A stretch of 64,000 bases of DNA, from the NCBI RefSeq assembly GCF_004340205.1, contig NZ_SLWB01000002.1, positions 240,793 through 304,792 on the forward strand, given 5' to 3'. Made by a program: the position numbers and the translations under genes. The notes under the pieces are model-generated. The model did not search any database, was not told the origin of the DNA, and was given only the letters and a program-made list of their open reading frames with translations. This stretch comes from Acetobacteroides hydrogenigenes (GTDB lineage Bacteria; Bacteroidota; Bacteroidia; Bacteroidales; ZOR0009). This document shows, piece after piece, positions 33,815-43,043 of the stretch; within the stretch, counting starts at the first letter, position 1, and each line of letters begins with the position of its first letter.

Positions 33815-33900
33815 AGTTACTTTAATGTCACCTAAATTAAAAGCACGGAGTTCAGTGGCATTTAACTTAGGTTTCAAACCCTGTCAGGGGTAGTAGTTCC

Positions 33901-33934
33901 AAAAACAAAAGGGCATCCCGCCTCCGGAATGCCC
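33901..33934 (-). terminator. Terminator of tyrS
   Basis: On the minus strand GGGCATTCCGGAGGCGGGATGCCC folds with a 10-bp stem and is followed by TTTTGTTTTT, 28 bases after the tyrS stop. Confidence 0.88.
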
Positions 33935-33961
33935 TCTGCAAAATCTATCTTTAAAAAGGAA

Positions 33962-35254
33962 TTACTGCGCCTTGATGATGAAGTAGTTCTTCTTGCCCTT
34001 CTGCACCAGCAGGAACTTGCCGTTGAGCAGCAGGTCCGAACCAATGGTGGCATCAACCGCATCAACCTTATTCTTGTTGATGCTTACGCCGCCGCCCTGG
34101 ATCATCTTGCGGGCTTCGCCCTTTGATGGGAACACGGTGGTGTTGGTTGCAAGCAATTCGATAACGTTGGCGCCTGCATTAAGTATCGACTTCTCGATCT
34201 CGAATTGTGGTACGCCTTCGAATACCGATAGGAAGGTATCCTCGTCGAGTTTAACCAGCGCATCGGCGGTGGCGTTGCCAAAGAGGATTTGCGATGCCTC
34301 TACTGCAGCGTTGTAGTCCTCCTCGGAGTGAACCATGATGGTTACCTCCTGTGCTAGGCGCTTCTGAAGGATGCGGGTGTGAGGCGCCTCGCGGTGCTCG
34401 GCTACGAGCTGCGCGTACTCCTCCTTGGTGATGAAGGTGAATATCTTGAGGTACTTCTCGGCATCCTCGTCGGATACGTTGAGCCAGAACTGGTAGAACT
34501 TGTAGGGCGAGGTGTAGGCTTTCGATAGCCAGATGTTGCCGCTCTCGGTTTTACCGAACTTGCCGCCGTCGGCTTTGGTGATCAGCGGACAGGTGAGCGC
34601 GTAGGCTTCGCCGCCAGTCTTACGGCGGATGAGCTCGGTGCCGGTGGTGATGTTGCCCCACTGGTCCGATCCACCCATCTGCAGCTTGCAGCCCTTATGC
34701 TGGTTGAGGTACAGGAAGTCGTACCCCTGAACGAGCTGGTAGGTGAACTCGGTGAACGACATGCCGTCGCGCGTTTCGCCGGTGAGGCGCTTCTTTACCG
34801 AATCCTTGCTCATCATGTAGTTTACGGTGATGTGCTTGCCCACGTCGCGGATGAAATCGAGGAACGAGAACTCCTTCATCCAGTCGTAGTTGTTTACCAG
34901 CTCGGCGCGGTTGGGCTCATCGCTTTCGAAGTCGAGGAACTTAGCCAGCTGCGCCTTGATGCACTCCTGGTTGTGGCGAAGGGCTGCCTCGTCGAGCAGG
35001 TTGCGCTCTACCGACTTGCCCGATGGGTCGCCAATCATTCCGGTTGCGCCGCCCACTAGGGCGATGGGCCTATGGCCCGCACGCTGGAGGTGGCGCAGCA
35101 TCATCACGCCCACCAGGTGGCCGATGTGCAGTGAGTCGGCGGTGGGGTCGATGCCCACGTAGGCCGATACCATCTCTTTGGCAAGTAGCTCGTCTGTTCC
35201 GGGCATCATATCGTGGATCATGCCCCTCCACGTAAGTTCTTCTATAAAGTTCAT
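33962..35254 (-). CDS. tyrS: Tyrosyl-tRNA synthetase
   Basis: 430 residues of normal length for the bacterial TyrS type. The class I signature HIGH is at 43-46 ([10 protein letters not shown]), the KMSKS-equivalent is KFGKTESG near 232, and [12 protein letters not shown] is the tyrosine-site loop. An S4 RNA-binding domain closes the protein (about 365-430). It charges tRNA-Tyr. No T-box or other leader element is visible upstream; the AUG is preceded by a spacer that leads into array 3. Confidence 0.97.
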   Translation of the reverse strand: MNFIEELTWRGMIHDMMPGTDELLAKEMVSAYVGIDPTADSLHIGHLVGVMMLRHLQRAGHRPIALVGGATGMIGDPSGKSVERNLLDEAALRHNQECIKAQLAKFLDFESDEPNRAELVNNYDWMKEFSFLDFIRDVGKHITVNYMMSKDSVKKRLTGETRDGMSFTEFTYQLVQGYDFLYLNQHKGCKLQMGGSDQWGNITTGTELIRRKTGGEAYALTCPLITKADGGKFGKTESGNIWLSKAYTSPYKFYQFWLNVSDEDAEKYLKIFTFITKEEYAQLVAEHREAPHTRILQKRLAQEVTIMVHSEEDYNAAVEASQILFGNATADALVKLDEDTFLSVFEGVPQFEIEKSILNAGANVIELLATNTTVFPSKGEARKMIQGGGVSINKNKVDAVDATIGSDLLLNGKFLLVQKGKKNYFIIKAQ

Positions 35255-35406
35255 CGGTGTAGTATTTGCTTAGGTTGATGCGCGAGGTGCCCTCCTGCGA
35301 GCGGCATCCGGCATTGTGCTCCCTATTAATGAGTAAAACTGGGGCAAAGATAGTAAAATGGTATGACTTAGCGCTAGGGTGTTGGGGCGATGTACATGGA
35401 GCGATT

Positions 35407-35735
35407 CTTTCAAAGGGTTCACTCCATGGGTAAATGTCCCAACTGAGTTCGGTTGGAGGCTTTACCACATTGGTCAATCGTTCTCCGCAGTTCGGTTGGA
35501 GCCTTCAACTGGTGGTCGAAGTGCTCCCCTGAGTTCGGTTGGGGCATCAACCAATGGTTGAATAGCTCTTCGCATTTTGGTTGGAGGAGCCAACCATCGG
35601 TCGAATCGTTCCCCGGAACTCGGTTGGGACATCAACCATCGGTTGAATCGTTCTTCGCATATCGGTTGAAGATACCAACTATTTGTCGAATTGTTCCCCG
35701 AGGTTCCATTGGAGCATTCTAACCTTTGTTCGGCT
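35407..35735. repeat. Tandem array 3: units of 42 or 43 bp with CGGTTGG/CCAACC dyads
   Basis: The recurring CGGTTGG (or a variant) starts at 35450, 35493, 35536, 35578, 35621, 35663 and 35706, so spacings run 43, 43, 42, 43, 42, 43. A decayed unit precedes at about 35407. Inside each unit GGTTGG pairs with CCAACC, and CCAACCATCGGTTG forms a second dyad. The alternation of 42 and 43 bp breaks any reading frame, yet keeps four helical turns (about 10.6 bp per turn). It lies about 150 bp upstream of tyrS. Confidence 0.92.
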
Positions 35736-35811
35736 GAGGCGCAGCCTCAGCCGAATCTATTCCGCAGGCTATAGCCTGCAATGATAGAATTGACGAAGGC
35801 TGGAGCCTTCG
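35731..35811. repeat. Three adjacent palindromes after array 3
   Basis: CGGCTGAGG...CCTCAGCCG (35731-35753), GCAGGCTATAGCCTGC (35764-35779) and CGAAGGCTGGAGCCTTCG (35794-35811) follow directly. They look like a dispersed palindrome cluster similar in style to that at 45506-45723. Confidence 0.75.
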
Positions 35812-35862
35812 CCTAACACGGTTGCTTCGTCGGGATTTCGCTGGGGTTTCAGCAAAGCAAAA

Positions 35863-35893
35863 GACCTAACCGGTTTTCAAAACCGGTTAGGTC
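35863..35893 (-). terminator. Terminator of cvpA
   Basis: GACCTAACCGGTTTTGAAAACCGGTTAGGTC reads as a 14-bp perfect stem on either strand (quoted as one hairpin; loop 3 nt). TTTTGC follows on the minus strand. It is 29 bp after the cvpA stop. Confidence 0.82.
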
Positions 35894-35921
35894 TAGCATA
35901 TATCAGAATAAGAATTTCCGA

Positions 35922-36404
35922 CTAGAATAAGCCCTTAACGTAGGGGAATAGCCATGGGATGATCTTCCACATGCCCAGAAGCGATGATTCCTTGGTAAGG
36001 TGCTCGGGGAGGAACTGTACCACGTTGTTCAGCGCGGAGAGGATCCAAAGAACGGCGCATACCAGCAGAAAGCTTTTTAGCAAACCGAAAGCCAGCCCCA
36101 GTAAGCTGTTAATCGTTCCCACCGAAGTATCCTTAAAGGCTTTCCCGATGATTTTTCCGGTAAGGTGAAGCAGAATAAATACCCCAACAAAGATGATGAA
36201 TGATGCCACCACAATGCTGGTTCGTACGCCCACCTTAAAGTGCTCGCTTACGAAGGTGCCAATCCAATCGGAGAGGTGAAATGCCAGGTAGATACCTAAA
36301 AACACGGCACCAAAGCTGATGAGCTGGGTAAGGAATCCCTTGATGTAGCCCGAGATGGCTCCCCAAGCCAGCAGGGCAATAATGACGATATCAATAAAGT
36401 TCAT
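35922..36404 (-). CDS. CvpA-family membrane protein
   Basis: 160 residues, four transmembrane helices (about 3-17, 27-47, 62-84, 100-125). The N terminus NFIDIVIIALLAWGAISGYIKG and the G-x2-K-G-F motif are characteristic of CvpA/colicin V production family. Members occur in most bacteria and affect envelope integrity, but the biochemical role is not settled. It is monocistronic and divergent from the 36538 membrane gene. Confidence 0.9.
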   Translation of the reverse strand: MNFIDIVIIALLAWGAISGYIKGFLTQLISFGAVFLGIYLAFHLSDWIGTFVSEHFKVGVRTSIVVASFIIFVGVFILLHLTGKIIGKAFKDTSVGTINSLLGLAFGLLKSFLLVCAVLWILSALNNVVQFLPEHLTKESSLLGMWKIIPWLFPYVKGLF

Positions 36405-36537
36405 TGCAGACAGGTTTGTTCGGCAAAAGTAGCGGAATTAGGCAAAGGTGCGAGCCTCTAAAACGTGGAATTGAACCTTGTCCGGTAAGTTTTGTTATTT
36501 TTCACTTTCTTTACCCACCGTAAAAGGACAACGTTGT

Positions 36538-37002
36538 ATGAATCTTTTTAGAAAGCTTGCTTTTCGAATAAAGCCCGGAGTTCCCAAGCGCTACCTGCTG
36601 CTGGTGGCTGCTGTAGTTTGGACCTTTGCCGGAGGGATGCTTCTGGGCAAGGGCGCGAGCTACCTAATGGCGCACTCCGATATGCTTCTGCTACGGCTTA
36701 TTGTTGGAGTAATTTTTGGGGTGGCCTTCTTTTGGCTACTGTTTATGCGGATATCGCTGAAGCATATCAACCGTATCAGATCTATCGACGTGGTGCGCCC
36801 CTGCATCTTCTCGTTCTTCGACTTTAAGAGCTACCTGATGATGGGAGGGATGGTATCGATGGGTATTGCGCTCCGCCACTTGAACTTTATCAACAAAACC
36901 TACCTCTTTAACTTCTACGTGGCGATGGGGGTACCGCTGCTGCTTTCAGCGGTTCGGTTCTTATGGGCGTGGGTGCGCTACCATAGGGTGGTAGAAGATT
37001 GA
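36538..37002 (+). CDS. Small four-helix membrane protein of unknown function
   Basis: About 154 residues from the ATG at 36538 (MNLFRKLAFRIKPGVPKRYLLL); an earlier in-frame start at 36478 would run through the promoter region. Four transmembrane helices are apparent (about 20-40, 48-70, 103-120, 127-147). There are conserved-looking basic residues on the inner side and a GGMLLGKG turn. I do not recognise a named family. A 7-bp tract starts three bases after its stop. Confidence 0.72.
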   Translation: MNLFRKLAFRIKPGVPKRYLLLVAAVVWTFAGGMLLGKGASYLMAHSDMLLLRLIVGVIFGVAFFWLLFMRISLKHINRIRSIDVVRPCIFSFFDFKSYLMMGGMVSMGIALRHLNFINKTYLFNFYVAMGVPLLLSAVRFLWAWVRYHRVVED

Positions 37003-37005
37003 CGC

Positions 37006-37033
37006 TAGATATTAGATGTTAGACTTTAGACGA
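37006..37033. repeat. Heptanucleotide tract (TAGATNT type)
   Basis: Four contiguous 7-mers: TAGATAT, TAGATGT, TAGACTT, TAGACGA. It begins three bases after the stop of the 36538 gene. Confidence 0.78.
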
Positions 37034-37143
37034 TCCTACATCTATGTTTGTCCTTACAACAAGTAGTAAGTTGAAGTCGTCAAAGAATTCGTATACCGTA
37101 GAATAGCGCTAGTCCCCCTTGGATAAGGGGGCAGGGGGATGGA

Positions 37144-37199
37144 ATTACATCGCACATCGCACATCGCACATCGCACATCTCACATCACAAATCACATAT
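37144..37199. repeat. Heptanucleotide tract (CGCACAT) at the 3' end of tag
   Basis: Eight 7-mers: ATTACAT, four CGCACAT, CTCACAT, CACAAAT, CACATAT. The tract covers the tag stop codon (37185-37187) and its last four codons, so the repeat has invaded or created the end of the protein. Confidence 0.88.
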
Positions 37200-37763
37200 C
37201 AACTCCTGCACCTCTCTATGCCTTTCGCAGCTTACCAAATGGTCGTTCACCAGTCCGGCAGCTTGCATGTGGGCGTAAACGGTAGTTGGCCCTACAAACT
37301 TAAATCCGCGCTTCTTCAGGTCCTTGCTTAGTAGTACCGATTCGGGCGTTTGGGCAGGTAGTTGGCCCAGCTCCGTGAAGTGGTTTACGATAGGCTTTCC
37401 GCCAACAAAGCTCCAGATGTATTTCGTAAACGATCCAAACTCCTGCTGAACCTCCAGAAAGCGGCGGGCGTTGTTCACCGCTGCCTCCACCTTTTGGCGG
37501 TTGCGGATTATACCTTCGTCCTGTAAAAGCTCCTCCACCTTTGCCTGGTCGTACAGCGCTACTACTTGCGGGTCGAAGTTGGCAAAGGCTCGTCGGTATC
37601 CCTCGCGGCGGCGAAGGATGGTAATCCAGCTAAGCCCTGCCTGGGCGCTTTCTAGGGTAAGGAATTCGAAGTGCATGCGGTCATCGTAAACCGGAACACC
37701 CCACTCGCAGTCGTGGTACTGCACGTATAGCGGATCGTTGGTGGACCAAGGACATCTCGTCAT
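37185..37763 (-). CDS. tag: DNA-3-methyladenine glycosylase I
   Basis: 192 residues. The Tag zinc ligands are visible: Cys4 (MTRCPW), His17 (YHDCEWG), and the C-terminal DHLVSCERH that gives His and Cys. ESAQAGLSWITILRRREGYRRAF is the helix-hairpin core. The enzyme removes 3-methyladenine from alkylated DNA, starting base excision repair. The last residues (ICDL) are read from a 7-bp tandem repeat, so the C terminus is probably variable among relatives. It is monocistronic. Confidence 0.95.
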   Translation of the reverse strand: MTRCPWSTNDPLYVQYHDCEWGVPVYDDRMHFEFLTLESAQAGLSWITILRRREGYRRAFANFDPQVVALYDQAKVEELLQDEGIIRNRQKVEAAVNNARRFLEVQQEFGSFTKYIWSFVGGKPIVNHFTELGQLPAQTPESVLLSKDLKKRGFKFVGPTTVYAHMQAAGLVNDHLVSCERHREVQELICDL

Positions 37764-37956
37764 AACGGCAAAAGTTTGATTGTAAGTAAAGAAAATTAAT
37801 AAAAATATTGATGGTGTTAAACATTACTTAACAAGCGCTGTTATCCTCTAAATTAGCGGAGCATGCTGCTTTTTTTCAAGCTACACAGCTTGCAGACGGT
37901 ATAGATGGTCGCGAATATGGCGAGGCAGAAAACCCAACCTCAAAATTCTTACAATT

Positions 37957-38313
37957 ATGAAAATATTGGTTGTAGAAGACGACGAAGTTACCCTAAAAGC
38001 TTTGGAGTATCGGCTAAGGCTAAGTGGCTACGACATCTCTATTGCTTCGGATGGAGAAGTTGCTACAAAGCTTATTAAGGGTGAAACTTTTGACCTGATT
38101 GTGTCGGATATACTAATGCCACATGCTAATGGGATGGAACTGTTGAACCTTGTTCGTCGCGAAATGAAGCTATCTACTCCGTTTATTGTCATGTCGTTCT
38201 TAGGACAACCCGGAAATACGCGTAAGGCAATGGAAATTGGCGCATCCGATTACGTAGAAAAGCCAATTGATGTTGATGAGTTAATTGCAAAAATTGAAAA
38301 ATACAAAAGGTAG
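37957..38313 (+). CDS. Single-domain response regulator (CheY-like)
   Basis: 118 residues, receiver domain only. The acidic pocket is EDDE (residues 7-10), the phospho-acceptor is Asp51-52 in LIVSDILMP, and the switch residues are Ser in VMSF and Lys in EKPIDVDEL. It has no output domain, so it works through a protein partner. It is the first gene of a probable operon with the YaiO-type protein (5-bp gap), the LtaS-like enzyme, the HEAT protein and GT2, and so could gate that machine. Confidence 0.93.
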   Translation: MKILVVEDDEVTLKALEYRLRLSGYDISIASDGEVATKLIKGETFDLIVSDILMPHANGMELLNLVRREMKLSTPFIVMSFLGQPGNTRKAMEIGASDYVEKPIDVDELIAKIEKYKR

Positions 38314-38317
38314 CTAT

Positions 38318-39550
38318 ATGACTAAAATGCTTAAAGCTATTTCTGCACTTGCAACGATGCTTTTACTAACAGCATCGCTGCTGAATGCCCAGAGCACTTC
38401 CGAGCTTTTTAGCCAAGCCAAAGCGTTGGTAAAGGAAAAAAGGTACGAGCAAGCTCAAGTAATCTTACGCGATATTCTGAGTAAGGAGGATAATGGGGAT
38501 GTTAGATTCTACCTTGGCTTAATCTATTCCTGGAATGGCCAGTACAATGAGGCACGTAAGGAGCTTCAAGAGCTGGCAAAAACGAGGCCAAGCAGCTTAG
38601 AGCTGATAAATGCCCGTTATAACGTAGAGTATTGGTCGGGCAGTTACAGCGCTGCCATCGATGTGCTCGATAGGGGAATAGAAGCATATCCGGAAGAGCT
38701 AGACCTTCAGCTGAAAAAAGCAAAAATGCTAAGCAACCTTAACCGAAAGAAGGAGGCTACCTTGGTAATCGAAAACGTGCTTAGCAGGGAACCCAATATG
38801 TTCGAAGCCCGAGATTTGCTCGTGTTTATTAAGAACTCGAATCTGAAAAACACGGTATCGGTTAATGGATCGGTGGATTTCTTTAGCGATAGTACAGACC
38901 CTTGGTATTCGTCGTATCTGCAGTACAGTCGAAAGATTTCTATCGGAACGCTAATAGGTAGGCTTAACTATGCCAACCGGTTTAACAGCAGTGGCTATCA
39001 GCTCGAAGCCGATGGCTACCTTTCGTTTTGGGAAGGTGGCTATTCTTACGCCAATATCGGTTTCTCGCCATCATCTATTTTTCCCGATTTTCGGTGTGGT
39101 TATGAGTACTATCAATCCTTACCTAAATCCTTTGAGGCATCGCTGGGGTTCCGTTACCTTAGATTTGCACCTTCAGATATAATCCTTTATACGGGTAGCT
39201 TGGGTAAGTACTATCGCAGCTACTGGTTCTCGCTACGTCCGCAGCTTAGGTTTAAGCAGGGCGATGTTTCCTATTCGTTTAGGCTTTCGGCACGGCGCTA
39301 TTTTAGTGATCCCGATTCGTACATCGGGCTCGATGGAAGCTTTGGTACTGCTCCAGATTTCGACCATCAGAATATTGACTACTCGTACCTAAAGAGGCTA
39401 AAGTCGTACGGTGTAAGAGCAACCTATAGCCAAAAGTTTGCTAAGATTTGGGTTGCCACTACAAAGCTAAGCCTAAGTCGCGATGAAGTTATAAAAGGGG
39501 TGTATAGAACCCAAACTAGTATTGATTTGACAGTTTCCAGAGCATTTTAA
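38318..39550 (+). CDS. YaiO-type TPR/outer-membrane beta-barrel protein
   Basis: About 410 residues from the ATG at 38318. Signal peptide to about residue 25. Tetratricopeptide-like helices run about 30-165 (ALVKEKRYEQAQVILRDIL, RFYLGLIYSWNGQYNEARKEL). The rest is strand-rich (about 180-410) and ends in VSRAF, the barrel-type C-terminal Phe. TPR-plus-barrel proteins such as PgaA, AlgK/AlgE pairs and YaiO export polysaccharides. This fits the GT2 downstream as the outer-membrane exit. Confidence 0.87.
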   Translation: MTKMLKAISALATMLLLTASLLNAQSTSELFSQAKALVKEKRYEQAQVILRDILSKEDNGDVRFYLGLIYSWNGQYNEARKELQELAKTRPSSLELINARYNVEYWSGSYSAAIDVLDRGIEAYPEELDLQLKKAKMLSNLNRKKEATLVIENVLSREPNMFEARDLLVFIKNSNLKNTVSVNGSVDFFSDSTDPWYSSYLQYSRKISIGTLIGRLNYANRFNSSGYQLEADGYLSFWEGGYSYANIGFSPSSIFPDFRCGYEYYQSLPKSFEASLGFRYLRFAPSDIILYTGSLGKYYRSYWFSLRPQLRFKQGDVSYSFRLSARRYFSDPDSYIGLDGSFGTAPDFDHQNIDYSYLKRLKSYGVRATYSQKFAKIWVATTKLSLSRDEVIKGVYRTQTSIDLTVSRAF

Positions 39551-39561
39551 ACAATAGGCAG

Positions 39562-41592
39562 ATGGAAAAGGGTAATGTTTCTAATATTCATAGATTAGTT
39601 AAGGCATCGTATCGCTACTTCAACAACGTGCTGGCCTTACTGCTTGTCTTTTGGCTGATAAGGCTCTTCGATGTGTTTGTTCTTGCAAAAGCATTTGCAT
39701 TTCCTTCGGGGCTAAGGAATAGTCACCTTTTAGGAATACTTTACGATACCTACTTTGTGCTTAAAGTAGCTGGTTTGTTCCTATTGCCCTACCTCTTGCT
39801 TACGTTTCTTCGCATGCGGATTGCTCAGGTTCTCTTCGTCGTTTCGGGGGTACTATTGGTGATGGTAAACCTAGTATTGGTGCTCTATTTTGCAACAACC
39901 AAAATAATGTTGGGTTCCGATCTATTTGGCTATTCGATGTATGATATACAAGAGACGTTGCAATCTACCAGCTCTTTATCAATTGTAAACACCATTCCAT
40001 TTTTTGCATTTCCCATACTTTATATAGCGCTTCATCACTACATCTCACGAATAAAACCTCCAAATGTAGTTTACTACATCTTTTATCCAATAGTTGGAGT
40101 GGTACTCTTAACTTCGGGTTATTCGGTAGCCAATGCCAGCTCTTTTAAAAGCAGCTTCGAAGCTTCATTAGCAACCAACAAGTTTGGGTACTTTGCCCGA
40201 AAAACGTCCGACTACATTAAAGAAATTGAAGAACTTGAAAATGCCAAGAAAGGAAAGCTTGTTGACGACTATACTAGCTTAATGGTAAACAGTAAGGACT
40301 ATGTTAGCAAAGAATATCCATTGCTTCGTAAAGATAACACGCCCGATGTGCTAAGCCCATTTTTTGATACTACAAAGGTTAAGCCTAACATCGTATTTAT
40401 TTTTGTGGAAAGCCTTGGTAGAGCATATAGCGGCGAAGGTGCCGAATTGGGCAGCTATACGCCGTTCCTAGATTCGTTAGCGAGAAGGGGACTTTACTTC
40501 GAGAACTTCTTGAGTACCGGAGGACGTACATTTGCCATCTTCCCTTCGCTTTTGGGCTCGTTACCTCTTGTCAGCAGAGGCTTTATGGAGCGAGCTAACA
40601 GCACTCCAAACCATAATACGCTTTTAACCATACTTCAGGCTAACGGGTACAATTCGAACTTTGTATACGGAGGTGATTCGAAGTTCGATAATATGAGGCA
40701 GTTTCTTGAAAGGGAAAATATTGGTAGAATTGTTGATAGTAAGAACTTTGGGCCAAAGTTCAAAAAGATGCCCCCTGCCAAGGGCGGTTTTAGCTGGGGA
40801 TATGGCGATAATGATATTCTGACAAAGCTTATAGAATTGCAGGATCCCAAAGCTTCAGAGCCATCGGTTAGCATAGCGCTTACGCTTTCTATACACGATC
40901 CGTTCCTTGTAACCAATCAGAAAGCGTACTATAGGAGGTTTGAGCAGATTCTGAAGGATTCGTCGATACCCGATAGTAAGAAAGAATTTGTAGCTAAGTA
41001 TGGTCAGCAGCTTTCTACAGTACTGTACTTCGACGAATCGTTGAGGCAATTCTTTAAGAAGTTCGAAAGGTTACCATCTTTTAAGAATACGATTTTTATT
41101 ATTACGGGCGATCACCGTATGCCTGAAATTCCTATAAGTACACAGATAGACAGGTTTAGAGTTCCATTTTTAATATACTCGCCCATGCTAACTAGGTCGG
41201 CTCGATTCAGCTCTGTTTCCTCTCACTTCGATGTTGCTCCTAGCCTTATCGCGCTTCTTCGCAGCAAAAACGATATGCGGCTTCCTAAGCTAGTTCACTG
41301 GGTTGGCTCCGGTTTGGATACTTCGCGTTCCTTTAGGAATATACACTCGATACCGCTTATGGAGAATAAGAATGAGGAGACCTGCTTCCTCGATGGTCTT
41401 AACTTTATTGCAATGGAGAAGCTATACACAATTACTCCACGGTTGGGATTGGTAGAGGTAGAAAACCCGAAGATGCTCGACGATATGGTGCGGAAGTTAG
41501 CTACGATAAAAAGAAGAAGTGAGTTTGTTTGCTCTAACAATAAGGTTATGCCTGACTCTCTATTGGTTACTTCTAGTGTTGTGAAAAAGTAG
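39562..41592 (+). CDS. LtaS-like membrane phosphotransferase/sulfatase
   Basis: 676 residues. Five transmembrane helices (about 15-40, 55-80, 90-115, 140-160, 170-190) precede an alkaline-phosphatase-superfamily domain. Metal and catalytic motifs: FVESLGR (Glu), the Thr in STGGRTFAIFPSL, TGDHR (Asp-His) and SHFDVAP. This is the LtaS/OpgB/phosphoethanolamine transferase layout, which moves phospho-head groups onto extracytoplasmic glycans. It probably decorates the polymer made by the GT2 product; the donor lipid is unknown. Confidence 0.88.
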   Translation: MEKGNVSNIHRLVKASYRYFNNVLALLLVFWLIRLFDVFVLAKAFAFPSGLRNSHLLGILYDTYFVLKVAGLFLLPYLLLTFLRMRIAQVLFVVSGVLLVMVNLVLVLYFATTKIMLGSDLFGYSMYDIQETLQSTSSLSIVNTIPFFAFPILYIALHHYISRIKPPNVVYYIFYPIVGVVLLTSGYSVANASSFKSSFEASLATNKFGYFARKTSDYIKEIEELENAKKGKLVDDYTSLMVNSKDYVSKEYPLLRKDNTPDVLSPFFDTTKVKPNIVFIFVESLGRAYSGEGAELGSYTPFLDSLARRGLYFENFLSTGGRTFAIFPSLLGSLPLVSRGFMERANSTPNHNTLLTILQANGYNSNFVYGGDSKFDNMRQFLERENIGRIVDSKNFGPKFKKMPPAKGGFSWGYGDNDILTKLIELQDPKASEPSVSIALTLSIHDPFLVTNQKAYYRRFEQILKDSSIPDSKKEFVAKYGQQLSTVLYFDESLRQFFKKFERLPSFKNTIFIITGDHRMPEIPISTQIDRFRVPFLIYSPMLTRSARFSSVSSHFDVAPSLIALLRSKNDMRLPKLVHWVGSGLDTSRSFRNIHSIPLMENKNEETCFLDGLNFIAMEKLYTITPRLGLVEVENPKMLDDMVRKLATIKRRSEFVCSNNKVMPDSLLVTSSVVKK

Positions 41593-41615
41593 CATCGAAT
41601 ATAAAATGGTTTGCC

Positions 41616-43043
41616 ATGGTTGAAAGAAAGATAAGCAGAGCCCTAGTTCTAAATCGGGATATATTTATCTCGTTGGCTGTTGCTATGCTCTTTGTTGCAT
41701 TTCTAGTTGGGCTTTACGGCATATTTGGTGTTAATCTTGCTTTTGCGTTTCCCATACTATCCTTTTTCTACAAGCTGTTCACCATACTAGCTATAGTGTA
41801 TGCTGTAGTAATAATTGCCGCGCATAGGAGTAAGAAGAAGTATATTATCTATAACTATTCGTTGCTTGCTCTTTACTCGCTTTCGGTAGTGCTGCTCCTT
41901 GTTTTCATCCTTGCCACTTACTACCATTTCGAGAAGAGTATAAACGGTGTAATTGCATATGTAACCGAGAACTTTAGGTTTCCATCCTATACGCGATACT
42001 TTCTTTACATGATCTACTTCAGCCAGCTTTTGGTGATGGCTTTCTTTTTGGCAAGTCTTGCCTCCCGAACGCGCCGAATAGGATTTACCATCATCCAGCG
42101 GATGTACTACGTTGGCTTTTACAGCAACATTCTCGACTACATCTATGGCGATAAGCAGGCAAGGTATAAGGCATTTAGTATTATTCGTCGGATGCTCCGA
42201 ACCCGGTATTCGAAAGAGGCGTTTGTTAATACGCTGAACATGTTCAATATCAACTTCAAGGGCGATCTTAAGCTAAAGACTCACGAGCTGTACTCTGCTT
42301 TGAATTTGAAGGACTTTATGCGCACAAACCTTAGCTCGTGGAGAAGCAAAAAGGTGATTTGGGCCATAAAAATGATGTCGTCTTTTAACGATACCCACTC
42401 GATTTCGCTGCTAAAGCAGAAGTTCGGCACTAGCAACGACTATATCCGCTTTGAGGCAATTATTGGGCTGATTAAGCTAAATGAGGTAGACTTTGTGCTC
42501 GACTACCTATGCAATTCGTCAAGGTCTGTTAATGAGTACATCTCCAATAAAATAGTATCGGCGGTAAAGCTGCAAGGCTACGCTACAAAGGATTATGGTT
42601 TTCTGCTCGATTCGAAAAACGAAGGAGTGCTGATTTTGGGATTAAACCTCGTTAACGAGTTTACCCAGGAAAAGCATCTTGAAAGGGTTAAGCAGCTGCT
42701 CGTTCATCCGAATGTAAAGGTTTCGTACGCAGCCACTCGAACGCTAATGACTCTCGATTATATAGGCTTCGAGAAGCATATTGTAGAGGCAATTAGGGAT
42801 GCCCCTGAGCGTAACAAGCTGGAGCTGCTAAACGCCATTAAGCCGTACTTTACCGAAGATTCGCTCCTTTGGGCAAAAGAGCTTCTTGTTACCGAGCGTA
42901 ACAGGGATATTCGAATAACCATTCTTCGGATGATGTACAGCGTGCTGTCTAAGCCGGAAATTATTCTGAATCTTTACGACGATTCGCAGAAAAGCGATGT
43001 GCAGGAACTGATGGATTCCATTACTAAAACGACTATGAAATGA
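41616..43043 (+). CDS. Membrane-anchored HEAT-repeat protein
   Basis: 475 residues. Four transmembrane helices in the first 150 residues (about 14-36, 40-65, 80-105, 125-150) are followed by a helical repeat domain (about 190-470) of HEAT type, for example YIRFEAIIGLIKLNEVDFV and VKVSYAATRTLMTLDYIGF. There is no enzymatic motif. Its ATGA overlap with the GT2 gene (4 bp) implies coupled translation and a 1:1 complex. HEAT solenoids usually scaffold, so it may position the synthase or bind the receiver protein. Confidence 0.8.
   Translation: MVERKISRALVLNRDIFISLAVAMLFVAFLVGLYGIFGVNLAFAFPILSFFYKLFTILAIVYAVVIIAAHRSKKKYIIYNYSLLALYSLSVVLLLVFILATYYHFEKSINGVIAYVTENFRFPSYTRYFLYMIYFSQLLVMAFFLASLASRTRRIGFTIIQRMYYVGFYSNILDYIYGDKQARYKAFSIIRRMLRTRYSKEAFVNTLNMFNINFKGDLKLKTHELYSALNLKDFMRTNLSSWRSKKVIWAIKMMSSFNDTHSISLLKQKFGTSNDYIRFEAIIGLIKLNEVDFVLDYLCNSSRSVNEYISNKIVSAVKLQGYATKDYGFLLDSKNEGVLILGLNLVNEFTQEKHLERVKQLLVHPNVKVSYAATRTLMTLDYIGFEKHIVEAIRDAPERNKLELLNAIKPYFTEDSLLWAKELLVTERNRDIRITILRMMYSVLSKPEIILNLYDDSQKSDVQELMDSITKTTMK

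Noticed and set aside
35453..35722. ORF through array 3
   Set aside because: Units of 42 and 43 bp do not keep frame, so the apparent protein repeat is partial and accidental.
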